Below, one piece after another: positions 48,603 to 57,147 of a stretch of DNA of 64,000 nucleotides. The notes under the pieces are model-generated. The model did no database searches and was not told where the DNA came from. It was given only the letters and a program-made list of their open reading frames with translations. The stretch's first letter is position 1; every line of letters begins with the position of its first letter. The stretch comes from UBA6623 sp965217195 (GTDB lineage Bacteria > Acidobacteriota > Terriglobia > Bryobacterales > UBA6623): contig CBDCHL010000001.1 in assembly GCA_965217195.1 (NCBI GenBank), positions 1-64,000 on the forward strand, given 5' to 3'. A program made the position numbers and the translations under genes.

Positions 48603-48887
48603 ATGGGTCGTTCGGTAAAAAAGGGACCATTTTACGACGAGCATCTGGCGCGCAAGATCGGCGCGCATGACGCCCGCGGCGACAAGAAGGTTATCAAAAC
48701 CTGGTCGCGGCGGTCGACGATCCTGCCCGAGTGGGTGGGGCAGACGATCGCGGTCCATAACGGCCGCAAATTCATTCCGGTGTTCATCACCGAGAACATG
48801 GTGGGCCACAAGCTCGGCGAGTTCGCACCGACGAGGACCTACCGCGGACACTCCGACCGGGGTGGGAAAGCCGGACGGGCGGGCTGA
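48603..48887 (+). CDS. rpsS: Ribosomal protein uS19
   Basis: 94 residues. It contains RSVKKGPFYDEHL, TWSRRSTILPEWVGQTIAV, HNGRKFIPVFITENMVGHK and LGEFAPTRTYRGHS. It pairs with uS13 in the 30S head. Confidence 0.97.
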   Translation: MGRSVKKGPFYDEHLARKIGAHDARGDKKVIKTWSRRSTILPEWVGQTIAVHNGRKFIPVFITENMVGHKLGEFAPTRTYRGHSDRGGKAGRAG

Positions 48888-48903
48888 GGGCTACGGGACG
48901 GCA

Positions 48904-49266
48904 ATGCAGGCGACAGCGAAATTGAACTACGTGCGGGTGTCGCCGCAGAAGGCGCGTCTGGTGATCGATCTGATTCGAGGCCGGGCCGCGTCGGAAGCGC
49001 TGACGATTTTGGGGCAAACGAACAAACGGGTCGCGCCGCAAGTGGAAAAGCTGTTGCGTTCGGCGATCGCCAACGCCGAGGATGTCGCCGACGTCGATGT
49101 CGACAAGCTAGTGGTCAGCGAAGCGTATGTCAACGAAGGGCCGGTGCTTTATCGGCTGCGGGCGGCGGCCATGGGAAGGGCGTTTCGCTACAAGCACAAG
49201 CTGGCACACATCGTCGTGACGGTTTCCGACGGCCGTCCTGATGACGACGAGGAAGAAGCCGACTAG
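48904..49266 (+). CDS. rplV: Ribosomal protein uL22
   Basis: 120 residues from ATG 48904: MQATAKLNYVRVSPQKARLV, IRGRAASEALTILGQTNKR and the tunnel loop AAAMGRAFRYKHKLAHIVV. The C terminus is acidic (PDDDEEEAD). The longer ORF from 48667 is a frame artefact over rpsS. Confidence 0.96.
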   Translation: MQATAKLNYVRVSPQKARLVIDLIRGRAASEALTILGQTNKRVAPQVEKLLRSAIANAEDVADVDVDKLVVSEAYVNEGPVLYRLRAAAMGRAFRYKHKLAHIVVTVSDGRPDDDEEEAD

Positions 49267-49284
49267 GCGGAGGAATCGTTCGCT

Positions 49285-50376
49285 ATGGGCCAGAAAGTAC
49301 ATCCTTACGGGTTCCGGCTTGGCTACACCAAGCCTTGGCGCTCGCGTTGGTTCGCGAAGCAGGGTTATGCCACCCTGCTGCACGAAGACCTCAAGCTGAA
49401 AAAGCACTTGCGGGACCGGCTGCGCGCCGCCGGCATCAGTTCGATTGAGATCGATCGGCCGGGCGACAAATTGAGGATCACGATTCGGACTGCACGTCCC
49501 GGAATTGTCATCGGGCGGCGTGGATCCGAGATCGAAAAACTGAAGCAGGATCTACAGGAAAAAACCCAGCGCGAAGTCTACATCGATATTCAGGAAGTCC
49601 ACCGGCCCGAGCTCGATGCGCAGTTGGTTTCCGAATCGGTAGCGCTGCAAATCGAAAAGCGTGTGGCGTTTCGGCGTGCCATGCGGAAGGCTGTCGATTC
49701 GGCACAGCGCTTCGGTTGCAAAGGGATCAAGATCTGGGTGGCGGGCCGGTTGAACGGCCGTGAGATCGCGCGCAGCGAATGGAACCTACAGGGGCGGCTG
49801 CCGCTTCAAACGCTGCGTGCCGACATCGATTACGGCTTTTCCGAAGCGTACACAACCTACGGCGTGATCGGCGTCAAGTGCTGGATCTATAAAGGCGACA
49901 TCCTCGATCCTCACGGACCGGCGCGGTCGGCGGGCGAGATCGAAACGCTCGAGCCGGCTCGACGCCGCGAAGCGCGCACGGCCGGAGAGAAAGAGCGCGA
50001 GCGCATTCGGGCCTCGCGCGCGGTCGATCGGGGCGCCCGGACCGGCGCGGCGCCCGTCGGTGCGGCTCCCGTGCCACCGCCGGTCGGGGCGCCTCCCGAG
50101 CCGCCCGCGGGTGACGGCCCCGCACCGGTCCGGCCGCCGGTAGGCAGCGCGGAATCGGAGGCTGCGTCGGAAGCGGTTGAACCGGCTGAAGCGGCCTCCC
50201 CAACGGAGGAAACTGCCGAACTTCCGGCTCTTGGTACGGAGACGACCGCGGAAACCACGGAGGCTCCAGCGGAGCAGGCTGCCGAGGCGCCCGCGGAGAC
50301 GCCTGCAAAGGATGCTCCAGGGGAGACGGTCGAGGAGCCCGCGGAGGATGCTCCACCGGAGGAGAGCGGGTCATAG
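49285..50376 (+). CDS. rpsC: Ribosomal protein uS3 with a long Pro/Ala/Glu C-terminal tail
   Basis: The first ~210 residues are a normal uS3: MGQKVHPYGFRLGYTKPWRS, the KH domain TARPGIVIGRRGSEIEKLK, and the C-terminal domain GRLNGREIARSEWNLQGRLP and YGVIGVKCWIYKGDIL. About 150 further residues form a low-complexity tail rich in Pro, Ala, Glu, Thr and Val (for example PVGAAPVPPPVGAPPEPPAG), turning strongly acidic at the end. uS3 lines the mRNA entry channel, so the tail would project from the solvent side of the 30S head. The tail has the usual GC-rich codons and no frameshift. Confidence 0.96.
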   Translation: MGQKVHPYGFRLGYTKPWRSRWFAKQGYATLLHEDLKLKKHLRDRLRAAGISSIEIDRPGDKLRITIRTARPGIVIGRRGSEIEKLKQDLQEKTQREVYIDIQEVHRPELDAQLVSESVALQIEKRVAFRRAMRKAVDSAQRFGCKGIKIWVAGRLNGREIARSEWNLQGRLPLQTLRADIDYGFSEAYTTYGVIGVKCWIYKGDILDPHGPARSAGEIETLEPARRREARTAGEKERERIRASRAVDRGARTGAAPVGAAPVPPPVGAPPEPPAGDGPAPVRPPVGSAESEAASEAVEPAEAASPTEETAELPALGTETTAETTEAPAEQAAEAPAETPAKDAPGETVEEPAEDAPPEESGS

Positions 50377-50420
50377 CCGGGTAGCCTGGGCCGCAGCGGG
50401 ACCGAACTAGGAAATACGTC

Positions 50421-50843
50421 ATGTTGATGCCGAAGAAAGTCAAGCACCGCAAGGTGCAGCGCGGCAGGCGCCGGGGTAAGGCCTGGCGCGGCTCGTTGCT
50501 GTCGTTCGGCGAGTTCGGGCTCAAGGCCGTCGAGGTAGGCTGGGTAACCGACCGGCAAATCGAGGCGGCGCGGGTGGCGATCAACCGCCACATCAAGCGC
50601 GGCGGCAAATTGTGGATCCGCATCTTCCCCGATAAGCCGATCACGAAGAAGCCCGCCGAAACGCGGATGGGCAAAGGCAAGGGCGCGCCCGAGCAGTGGG
50701 TGGCGGTCGTCAAGCCCGGACGGATGCTGTTCGAGGTCGAAGGCGTTACGGAAGCGCTCGCGGCACGAGCGATGGCACTCGCAGCCCAGAAACTTTCGAT
50801 TGCAACCCGCTTCGTCAACCGCGAATTCGGAGGTTTGGCATGA
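50421..50843 (+). CDS. rplP: Ribosomal protein uL16
   Basis: 140 residues. It contains MLMPKKVKHRKVQRGRRRGK, FGEFGLKAVEVGWVTDRQIE, ARVAINRHIKRGGKLWIRIF and MGKGKGAPEQWVAVVKPGR. It organises the A-site tRNA elbow region. Overlaps rpmC by ATGA. Confidence 0.97.
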   Translation: MLMPKKVKHRKVQRGRRRGKAWRGSLLSFGEFGLKAVEVGWVTDRQIEAARVAINRHIKRGGKLWIRIFPDKPITKKPAETRMGKGKGAPEQWVAVVKPGRMLFEVEGVTEALAARAMALAAQKLSIATRFVNREFGGLA

Positions 50844-51061
50844 AGGCGGAAGAGGTTCGCGATTTGGCTGACGATGAGCTGGTCGCCAAGGAGGCGGAGA
50901 TTAAGGAGCAGGTATTTCGTCTTCGGTTTCAGATCGAGATGGGCCAGACCGACGGCGTGAAGAAGTACCGTGCGCTCAAGAAGGATCTGGCGCGGGTGTT
51001 AACGGTAGTGGGCGAGCGAGAGGCGGCGAAAGCCGAAGGAAGTAGCGAGGGAAAGAATTGA
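50840..51061 (+). CDS. rpmC: Ribosomal protein uL29
   Basis: 73 residues from ATG 50840: MKAEEVRDLADDELVAKEAE, then EQVFRLRFQIEMGQTD and ALKKDLARVLTVVGERE. The helical hairpin is typical. GGAGG precedes the start within rplP. Its stop overlaps the rpsQ start by one base. Confidence 0.94.
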   Translation: MKAEEVRDLADDELVAKEAEIKEQVFRLRFQIEMGQTDGVKKYRALKKDLARVLTVVGEREAAKAEGSSEGKN

Positions 51062-51369
51062 TGGGCGAGCACGCGCAATCCTCCGGCCGCGGCGGTGGTC
51101 AGCAGAAGATCGGGATGGTGGTTTCGACCCGCATGGCGAAGACGATCGTTGTCGAGGTCAGCCGCCGTGTGGCGCACCCGCTGTACCGGCGCATCGTGAC
51201 ACACAAATCGAAGTTCTACGCCCACGATGAGAAAGGCTTGGCCGAGCTCGGCGACCGCGTGCGGATCGTGGAATGCCGACCGCTGAGCAAGCTCAAGCGC
51301 TGGCGATTGGCGGACGTGGTCTGGAAGCCGGCTCGTGCCGGAGCCGCTGAGGGGAGTGCGAAGGCATGA
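51061..51369 (+). CDS. rpsQ: Ribosomal protein uS17
   Basis: 102 residues. The OB-fold core reads KIGMVVSTRMAKTIVVEVSR, HPLYRRIVTHKSKFYAHDE and RVRIVECRPLSKLKRWRLAD. The N terminus has a short flexible extension. Overlaps rplN by ATGA. Confidence 0.96.
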   Translation: MGEHAQSSGRGGGQQKIGMVVSTRMAKTIVVEVSRRVAHPLYRRIVTHKSKFYAHDEKGLAELGDRVRIVECRPLSKLKRWRLADVVWKPARAGAAEGSAKA

Positions 51370-51734
51370 TCGGCTCTCGTACCCGGCTTGAGGTGGCCGA
51401 TAATTCCGGCGCGCGGCGGTTGCGGACAATTCAGCCCCGAGGCGGCAATACGGGCCTTCACGCCGGGTTGGGCGACATCGTAATGGCGTCTGTGCAGGAA
51501 GCGGTGCCGGACTCGAACGTGAAAAAGGGACAGGTCGTGCGCGCGGTGATCGTGCGAACTCGCAAGGAAGCGCGGCGGGCTGACGGCACCTATATCCGTT
51601 TCGACAATAATGCCGCGGTGTTGGTGGACGAGTTGGGCGAGCCGGTAGGCACGCGCGTTTTCGGCCCGGTGGCCCGGGAGTTGCGCGACAAGCGGTTTAT
51701 GAAAATCGTTTCGCTGGCGCCCGAGGTGCTCTAA
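51366..51734 (+). CDS. rplN: Ribosomal protein uL14
   Basis: 122 residues, family length: MIGSRTRLEVADNSGARRLR, GDIVMASVQEAVPDSNVKKG, YIRFDNNAAVLVDELGEPVG and C-terminal FMKIVSLAPEVL. Interface protein that contacts 16S rRNA. Confidence 0.98.
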   Translation: MIGSRTRLEVADNSGARRLRTIQPRGGNTGLHAGLGDIVMASVQEAVPDSNVKKGQVVRAVIVRTRKEARRADGTYIRFDNNAAVLVDELGEPVGTRVFGPVARELRDKRFMKIVSLAPEVL

Positions 51735-51776
51735 CGTGGCCGGCCGGCGGGACGAAATGAAGCGGGATTGCGACGA

Positions 51777-52106
51777 ATGACGAAAACCGACATTCGTAAG
51801 GAAGATACGGTGGCCGTGATTGCCGGCCGAGACCGCGGCAAGCAGGGCCGCGTTCTCTCGGTCGACCGCAAGCTCGGACGGGTGCTGGTCGAGCACGTGA
51901 TGATGATGAAAAAGCACGTGCGGCCCAACCCCCAAAGACAGATCAAGGGCGGCGTGGCCGAGAGCGAGTCACCGATTGCGCTCTCGAACGTGATGCTGAT
52001 GTGCTCTTCGTGCGGTCCGGTGCGCACCTCCCGGCAGGTCGACGCCGACGGCCGCCGGACACGGACTTGCGCCAAGTGCGGTAACCCGATCGAAAAGAAG
52101 ACCTAG
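51777..52106 (+). CDS. rplX: Ribosomal protein uL24
   Basis: 109 residues from ATG 51777. The KOW motif is VAVIAGRDRGKQGRVLSV, followed by LVEHVMMMKKHVRPNPQRQI and LSNVMLMCSSCGPVRTS. CSSC and CAKC pairs in the C-terminal half form a likely zinc site, seen in many L24 proteins. Confidence 0.96.
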   Translation: MTKTDIRKEDTVAVIAGRDRGKQGRVLSVDRKLGRVLVEHVMMMKKHVRPNPQRQIKGGVAESESPIALSNVMLMCSSCGPVRTSRQVDADGRRTRTCAKCGNPIEKKT

Positions 52107-52148
52107 TGGGCCGGTTCGCGAGCAGAGAAACAGCCCGTTGAGATAACG

Positions 52149-52691
52149 ATGACACCGCGGCTCAAAGAGCGATACCAAAACGAAGTCGCGCCGGCTCTTC
52201 AGAAGGAGTTCGGCTACTCGAGTTCGATGGCGGTTCCAAAGATCGCCATGATTAAAGTCAATATGGGTTTGGGCGAGGCGATCCAGAATGCGCGCTTGAT
52301 CGAGGCCGGGGCCAAGGAATTGGGACAGATCAGCGGTCAGAAGCCCATCGTTACCAAGGCACGCAAGTCGATTGCCGCCTTCAAGTTGCGCCAGGGCATG
52401 TCGATCGGATTGACGGTGACCCTGCGCGGGGCGCGCATGTGGGAGTTTTTCGACCGGCTGGTCAACATCGCATTGCCCAGGGTGCGCGATTTTCGCGGAA
52501 TCTCTCCCAAGGCTTTCGACGGACGCGGAAACTATACCTTGGGACTCCAAGAGCAGTTGGTATTCCCTGAGATCGAGTATTCGAAAGTCGACAAGATCAA
52601 GGGAATGAACGTCACTTTGGTGACGACGGCGAGGACGGATTCGGAAGGCTTGTCGCTGCTGAAGCAGATGGGCATGCCATTCCGCGACTAG
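52149..52691 (+). CDS. rplE: Ribosomal protein uL5
   Basis: 180 residues: LKERYQNEVAPALQKEFGYS, KIAMIKVNMGLGEAIQNARL, GQKPIVTKARKSIAAFKLRQ and NYTLGLQEQLVFPEIEYSKV. It binds 5S rRNA and contacts P-site tRNA. Confidence 0.98.
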   Translation: MTPRLKERYQNEVAPALQKEFGYSSSMAVPKIAMIKVNMGLGEAIQNARLIEAGAKELGQISGQKPIVTKARKSIAAFKLRQGMSIGLTVTLRGARMWEFFDRLVNIALPRVRDFRGISPKAFDGRGNYTLGLQEQLVFPEIEYSKVDKIKGMNVTLVTTARTDSEGLSLLKQMGMPFRD

Positions 52692-52724
52692 AGTACGGAT
52701 CGATACCGGTTTACGGAAGGGTCT

Positions 52725-52910
52725 ATGGCAAGAATCGCAAAAGTTGCTCGAGAGCAAAAGAAGCCGAAGTTTAAGATTCGGCTGCGCAACCGTTGTCTGC
52801 GTTGTGGCCGGCCGAGAGGGTTTTTGCGAAAGTTCAAGCTCTGCCGGATCTGCTTCCGCGAGTTGGCGCTGCTCGGCGAGTTGCCGGGAGTCGTCAAGAG
52901 TAGTTGGTAG
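52725..52910 (+). CDS. rpsN: Ribosomal protein uS14, zinc-binding type
   Basis: A 61-residue short form with the zinc ligands CLRC and CRIC, reading RLRNRCLRCGRPRGFLRKFK then LCRICFRELALLGELPGVVK. Short zinc-bound (C-plus) uS14 is one of two alternatives among bacteria. Confidence 0.97.
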   Translation: MARIAKVAREQKKPKFKIRLRNRCLRCGRPRGFLRKFKLCRICFRELALLGELPGVVKSSW

Positions 52911-52977
52911 ACGGGGGGTATCGCCGCCCACGAGGAATAGAGCGTCTGAGAACGGAGCGGTAAGGAAATAAGCAACG

Positions 52978-53373
52978 ATGTACACTGATCCGATTGCCGA
53001 CATGTTGACTCGAATTCGCAACGGCCAAATGGCCCGCAAGGTGAAGGTCGAGATCCCGGCCTCGAAGCTGAAGACCGAACTCGCGCGCATCTTGAAGGAG
53101 CAGGGCTACATCGCGAACTACCGGGTGGCGTCGGAGGAGCACAAGAGCGTGATCAAGGTGTACTTGAAGTACAACCCCGATCACTCGCCGGTGATTCGGC
53201 ACATTCAGCGGGTTTCGAAACCCGGGTGCCGAGTGTATACCGATTCGAAGAGCGTCCCGCGCGTGATCGGGGGTTTGGGAATCAACATTCTCACTACGTC
53301 GAGAGGCCTGATGACGGGCCGGGAAGCGCGCCGGGCAGGTGTGGGCGGCGAGATTCTTTGCGACGTTTTGTAG
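52978..53373 (+). CDS. rpsH: Ribosomal protein uS8
   Basis: 131 residues: MYTDPIADMLTRIRNGQMAR, VEIPASKLKTELARILKEQG and C-terminal ILTTSRGLMTGREARRAGVG. In E. coli S8 represses the spc operon at an rRNA-like site in rplE; not tested here. rplF starts 6 bases later. Confidence 0.98.
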   Translation: MYTDPIADMLTRIRNGQMARKVKVEIPASKLKTELARILKEQGYIANYRVASEEHKSVIKVYLKYNPDHSPVIRHIQRVSKPGCRVYTDSKSVPRVIGGLGINILTTSRGLMTGREARRAGVGGEILCDVL

Positions 53374-53379
53374 GGAACT

Positions 53380-53916
53380 ATGTCGAGAGTTGGAAGCCTA
53401 CCGATAACCGTTCCCGCCGACGCGAAGGTAACGATCGAGGGCGCCCGTCTTCAGGTCGAAGGACCGAAGGGGCAGCTCGAATGCCCGATTCCGTCCGGTA
53501 TCGAGTTTCGCTTCGACGACGGTGTATTGACGGCCTTGAGAAAGCGCGACGAGGACGCCGCCGTACACGGATTGGCTCGCAGTTTGGCGGCGAACGCGGT
53601 CACAGGCGTGACGCAGGGTTTCACGCGGCAGCTTGAAATTGTCGGCATCGGCTATCGCGCGCAGGTGGCGGGCCGTGTGGTTGTCTTTGCGCTCGGCTAT
53701 TCTCATCCCATCGAAGTGTTGATGCCGGAAGGGGTGGAGATCAAGGTCGAAAAGCAGACGGCCATTACCGTATCGGGCATTGATAAACAAGTGGTCGGCC
53801 AAACAGCGGCGAAGATTCGCGCGCTGCGGCCGCCGGATCCTTACAAGAACAAGGGAATTCGTTACGCCGGCGAGCGGTTGCGCAAGAAGGAAGGTAAGGC
53901 GGGCGTGAAGGCCTGA
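53380..53916 (+). CDS. rplF: Ribosomal protein uL6
   Basis: 178 residues, two homologous domains: MSRVGSLPITVPADAKVTIE, GVTQGFTRQLEIVGIGYRAQ, LGYSHPIEVLMPEGVEIKVE and PPDPYKNKGIRYAGERLRKK. It lies close to the sarcin-ricin loop. Confidence 0.98.
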   Translation: MSRVGSLPITVPADAKVTIEGARLQVEGPKGQLECPIPSGIEFRFDDGVLTALRKRDEDAAVHGLARSLAANAVTGVTQGFTRQLEIVGIGYRAQVAGRVVVFALGYSHPIEVLMPEGVEIKVEKQTAITVSGIDKQVVGQTAAKIRALRPPDPYKNKGIRYAGERLRKKEGKAGVKA

Positions 53917-53957
53917 CGAGCCGGTCGGCACGGCACGGATCTTTGGAGCTTAGTTTC

Positions 53958-54320
53958 ATGTACAGCCCCCCAGCGAGAGACAGACGGCGGTTGAGTATTC
54001 ACCGCCGAATTCGCAAGAAAGTACGGGGCGGCGCTTCGCGTCCGCGGCTGGCCGTTTTTCGCTCGCTCAAGCATATTTATGCGCAGTTGATCGACGACGA
54101 CGCCGGCCGGACTCTTGCGATGGCGAGCTCCCGCGACAAGGATGCCGCCGGGGCCTACGGCGGCAACATCGCGGCGGCTGCCGATGTCGGCAAGCGGGTG
54201 GCGGAAAGGGCCGCGAAAGCCGGGTTTGAGAACGCGATTTTCGACCGCGGCGGGCATCGCTATCACGGCCGAGTCAAGGCGCTGGCGGACGCGGCCCGCA
54301 AGGCGGGTTTGCGGATCTAA
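53958..54320 (+). CDS. rplR: Ribosomal protein uL18
   Basis: 120 residues from ATG 53958: RRIRKKVRGGASRPRLAVFR, SLKHIYAQLIDDDAGRTLA, VGKRVAERAAKAGFENAIFD and GGHRYHGRVKALADAARKAG. It carries 5S rRNA with uL5. Confidence 0.97.
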   Translation: MYSPPARDRRRLSIHRRIRKKVRGGASRPRLAVFRSLKHIYAQLIDDDAGRTLAMASSRDKDAAGAYGGNIAAAADVGKRVAERAAKAGFENAIFDRGGHRYHGRVKALADAARKAGLRI

Positions 54321-54340
54321 GCGGAGACGGAAGAGAGTCT

Positions 54341-54847
54341 ATGAGCGAAGGACAACAAATCAATACGGCGGAGTTGGACCTCAAAGACCAGGTTGTCAAT
54401 ATCAACCGCGTCACCAAGGTCGTCAAGGGCGGCAAGAATTTGAGTTTCACGGCGCTTGTCGTCGTCGGGGATCCGGAAAAGCACGTCGTTGGCTACGCCA
54501 AGGGCAAAGCCAAGGAGGTTCCGGCGGCGATTCGCAAGGCCATCGAGAAGGCAAAGAAGAATTTGCTGAAGGTCAATGTTCTCGACCACACGATTCCGCA
54601 TGCAGCCTTGGGCGTCTTTGGGGCGGGGCGGGTCTTGCTGAAACCCGCGCGAGCCGGAAAGGGCACCATCGCCGGGGGGGCCGTTCGTGCGGTCGTCGAG
54701 GCGGCGGGCATTCAGAACGTGTTGACGAAATCGATCGGCACGAAGAATCCTCATAATGTCATCAAAGCGACCTTTGAGGCTCTAAAGCAGTTGCGCGAGA
54801 AGAACGAAGTGGCCGCGATGCGCGGCATCGACGCGCAGACGATGTAA
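54341..54847 (+). CDS. rpsE: Ribosomal protein uS5
   Basis: 168 residues: DLKDQVVNINRVTKVVKGGK, FTALVVVGDPEKHVVGYAKG, KARAGKGTIAGGAVRAVVEA-like segment (RAGKGTIAGGAVRAVVEAAG) and IGTKNPHNVIKATFEAL. It helps form the mRNA entry channel. The rpmD gene that normally follows closely is displaced by 262 bases because of an inserted repeat. Confidence 0.97.
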   Translation: MSEGQQINTAELDLKDQVVNINRVTKVVKGGKNLSFTALVVVGDPEKHVVGYAKGKAKEVPAAIRKAIEKAKKNLLKVNVLDHTIPHAALGVFGAGRVLLKPARAGKGTIAGGAVRAVVEAAGIQNVLTKSIGTKNPHNVIKATFEALKQLREKNEVAAMRGIDAQTM

Positions 54848-54884
54848 CGCTCTGCAAGCAGTGAAATGCAGCGGAAGAGGTCTG

Positions 54885-55098
54885 TTTCTATGAACCCGCA
54901 GTTTCATAACGCCGCCATGACATGGGGGATGGCGGCGTTCTTGCCGCCCTTTCAGGGCTCCCGCGGGTGGGGGATTGTCCCCAGGGTTCCGCCTTCGGCT
55001 CCACCCTGGGCTATATTCCTGCCGCCGCTTCGCGGCTCAAGGTATTTGCGATCTCGCTGGATCTCAACGTAATGCAAGATACGCACGAAGGCTGTTTT
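54885..55098 (+). repeat. Dispersed repeat, copy 2, inside the spc operon
   Basis: About 214 bp aligning with 19382-19600 in the same orientation; shared blocks include TTCATAA, CCATGA, CCAGGGTTCCGCC-like and CCTGGGCTATATTCCTGCCG, CGCTTCGCGGCTCAAGG. It fills the rpsE-rpmD gap and ends about 12 bases before the rpmD start. The short ORFs it contains are not taken as genes. Confidence 0.82.
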
Positions 55099-55109
55099 AG
55101 GAAGAGACC

Positions 55110-55289
55110 ATGGCGGAGATGATCAAGATTCGACTGGTAAAGAGCTCCATCGCGACGCCGAAGAAGCTCAAGGCCGTTCTGCGCGGCCTGGGTTTGCGGC
55201 GCATTGATCAAGTTGTCGAAAAGCCGGACGATGACGCTATCCGCGGCATGGTGGCGAAAGTCCCCCACCTGGTCGAGGTGTCAAAATGA
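55110..55289 (+). CDS. rpmD: Ribosomal protein uL30
   Basis: 59 residues: MIKIRLVKSSIATPKKLKAV, LRGLGLRRIDQVVEKPDDDA and MVAKVPHLVEVSK. The ATG at 55110 follows GGAAGAGACC. Its stop overlaps the rplO start by ATGA. The ORF is too short to stand out but fits the family and position exactly. Confidence 0.95.
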   Translation: MAEMIKIRLVKSSIATPKKLKAVLRGLGLRRIDQVVEKPDDDAIRGMVAKVPHLVEVSK

Positions 55290-55729
55290 ATCTCACCGAT
55301 CTGCAGCCGCCCAAGGGACAAAACCACCGCACCAAGCGCGTCGGCCGTGGTTTCGGGTCCGGGATGGGCAAGACCTCCGGGCGCGGAGAAAACGGACAGA
55401 AGTCGCGCGGCGGCTACAGCCGACGTCGCGGCTTTGAGGGCGGACAGATGCCCTTGATTCGACGCGTGCCCAAGCGCGGGTTCCACAACCCGTTTCGGAA
55501 GGAATTCGCCGCCGTCAACGTCGGGCGGCTCGATCAGCTTGAAGGCGAGACGTTTAGTCCCGAGGTGCTCCAACAAAACGGCGTCGTGAAGAAACTCGGC
55601 GACGGATTAAAAATCCTGGGTGGCGGTGAGCTGTCGCGCCCGCTGACCGTGGCCGCGCACCGCTTCTCAGCATCCGCGAAAGAAAAGATTGAAAAAGCCG
55701 GCGGCAAGATAGAAGTTCTCTCCGCATGA
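55286..55729 (+). CDS. rplO: Ribosomal protein uL15
   Basis: 147 residues: LTDLQPPKGQNHRTKRVGRG, FGSGMGKTSGRGENGQKSRG and FEGGQMPLIRRVPKRGFHNP; the C-terminal domain ends ASAKEKIEKAGGKIEVL. Its stop overlaps the secY start by ATGA. Confidence 0.97.
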   Translation: MNLTDLQPPKGQNHRTKRVGRGFGSGMGKTSGRGENGQKSRGGYSRRRGFEGGQMPLIRRVPKRGFHNPFRKEFAAVNVGRLDQLEGETFSPEVLQQNGVVKKLGDGLKILGGGELSRPLTVAAHRFSASAKEKIEKAGGKIEVLSA

Positions 55730-57108
55730 AGATCGTCGATACTATCACGAACGTCTTCCGCATCCCGGATCTTCGCCGGCGGATTTTCTTTACCCTGGCG
55801 ATGCTGGCGGTGTACCGCATCGGCGGCCATATCCCGACGCCGGGCGTCGACACCGTGCGACTGCAAGAGTTGTTCGAACAAGCGGCGGGGACCGCACTTG
55901 GGTTCATGGACTTATTCTCAGGCGGGCAGTTGAGCCAGTTGACGATTTTCGCGCTGGGCATCATGCCCTATATCACCGCCTCGATCATTCTGCAATTGTT
56001 GACGATCGTCGTCCCGACGCTCGAAAAACTGCAAAAAGAAGGCGAGTTGGGACGCCGCAAGATTACCCAGTGGACGCGCTATATGACGATCGGGCTGGCG
56101 ATCATTCAGTCGTCGGCGATCGCCTCGATGCTGCAAGCGCAGGGGTTGAGCGAACCCGGATTCGGCTTCGTGTTGATGACGATTCTGACGCTGACGACCG
56201 GCACGGCGTTCATTATGTGGCTGGGCGAGCAGATCAGCGATCGCGGCATCGGCAACGGCATGTCGCTGATCATTTTCGCGGGCATCGTCGTAGGTCTGCC
56301 GGGGGCGATTCAAAACCTCTACGACAACGTCTTCGTCACCGGCCAGTGGAGCAAACCGCAATTCGTCCTGATCTTGGCCGGGATGGTCGCGGTCGTGGCT
56401 TTCATCGTCTTGGTCGAGCGCGGCGAGCGACGTATCCCGGTGCAGTACGCTCGCCGCATTGTCGGCCGGCGCATGATGGGCGGGCAGTCGACGCATCTGC
56501 CGCTCAAGGTGAACTCAGGCGGCGTGATTCCGGTAATTTTCGCCTCCTCGATGCTGGCGTTTCCGCAGACCATCGCGCTGATGTTCCCCAACAGCCAACT
56601 GTTGCAGAACGTGTTGGCGCCGATTACCTACGGAGAGCCGGCTTACGAGGCGCTCTACGTTTTCCTGATCGTCTTTTTCTGTTTCTTCTATGTGTCGATC
56701 ATTTTCAATCCGACCGAAGTGGCCGACAACATGCGCAAGTACGGCGGGTTTGTGCCGGGCATCCGATCGGGTAAGCCAACCGCCGAGCATATCAATCAGA
56801 TCTTGACGAAGATCACGATGGTCGGCGGACTGTATCTGGCGTTGATTGCCGTGATTCCCGATTTGATGATCGCGGGCGCTCGTGTTCATCACCTGCCTCT
56901 GATCGGTGACTGGGCGGATCAGAACTTTCCGCGTTGGATTCTCGAAGGCTTGAATGTCAACTTTTTCTTCGGCGGCACGTCGCTGCTGATTGTCGTTGGC
57001 GTCGCGATGGATACCGTGAATCAGATTGAGGCGCAGTTGGTGATGCGTCACTACGAAGGCTTTACGCCGAAAGCAGGGAGGATTCGGGGCCGGCGCTCTT
57101 TCGCCTAA
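55726..57108 (+). CDS. secY: Preprotein translocase subunit SecY
   Basis: 460 residues with ten membrane spans. The plug region follows YRIGGHIPTPGVD; other blocks are QLTIFALGIMPYITASIILQ, GNGMSLIIFAGIV, RRIPVQYARRIVGRRMMGGQ with STHLPLKVNSGGVIPVIFAS, and FGGTSLLIVVGVAMDTVNQI. Forms the protein-conducting channel with SecE (25684). Located within the spc operon as usual. Confidence 0.98.
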   Translation: MKIVDTITNVFRIPDLRRRIFFTLAMLAVYRIGGHIPTPGVDTVRLQELFEQAAGTALGFMDLFSGGQLSQLTIFALGIMPYITASIILQLLTIVVPTLEKLQKEGELGRRKITQWTRYMTIGLAIIQSSAIASMLQAQGLSEPGFGFVLMTILTLTTGTAFIMWLGEQISDRGIGNGMSLIIFAGIVVGLPGAIQNLYDNVFVTGQWSKPQFVLILAGMVAVVAFIVLVERGERRIPVQYARRIVGRRMMGGQSTHLPLKVNSGGVIPVIFASSMLAFPQTIALMFPNSQLLQNVLAPITYGEPAYEALYVFLIVFFCFFYVSIIFNPTEVADNMRKYGGFVPGIRSGKPTAEHINQILTKITMVGGLYLALIAVIPDLMIAGARVHHLPLIGDWADQNFPRWILEGLNVNFFFGGTSLLIVVGVAMDTVNQIEAQLVMRHYEGFTPKAGRIRGRRSFA

Positions 57109-57147
57109 TCGGCGGTTTGGGCGTTTCGGGACCGTGATGGGCGAGGA

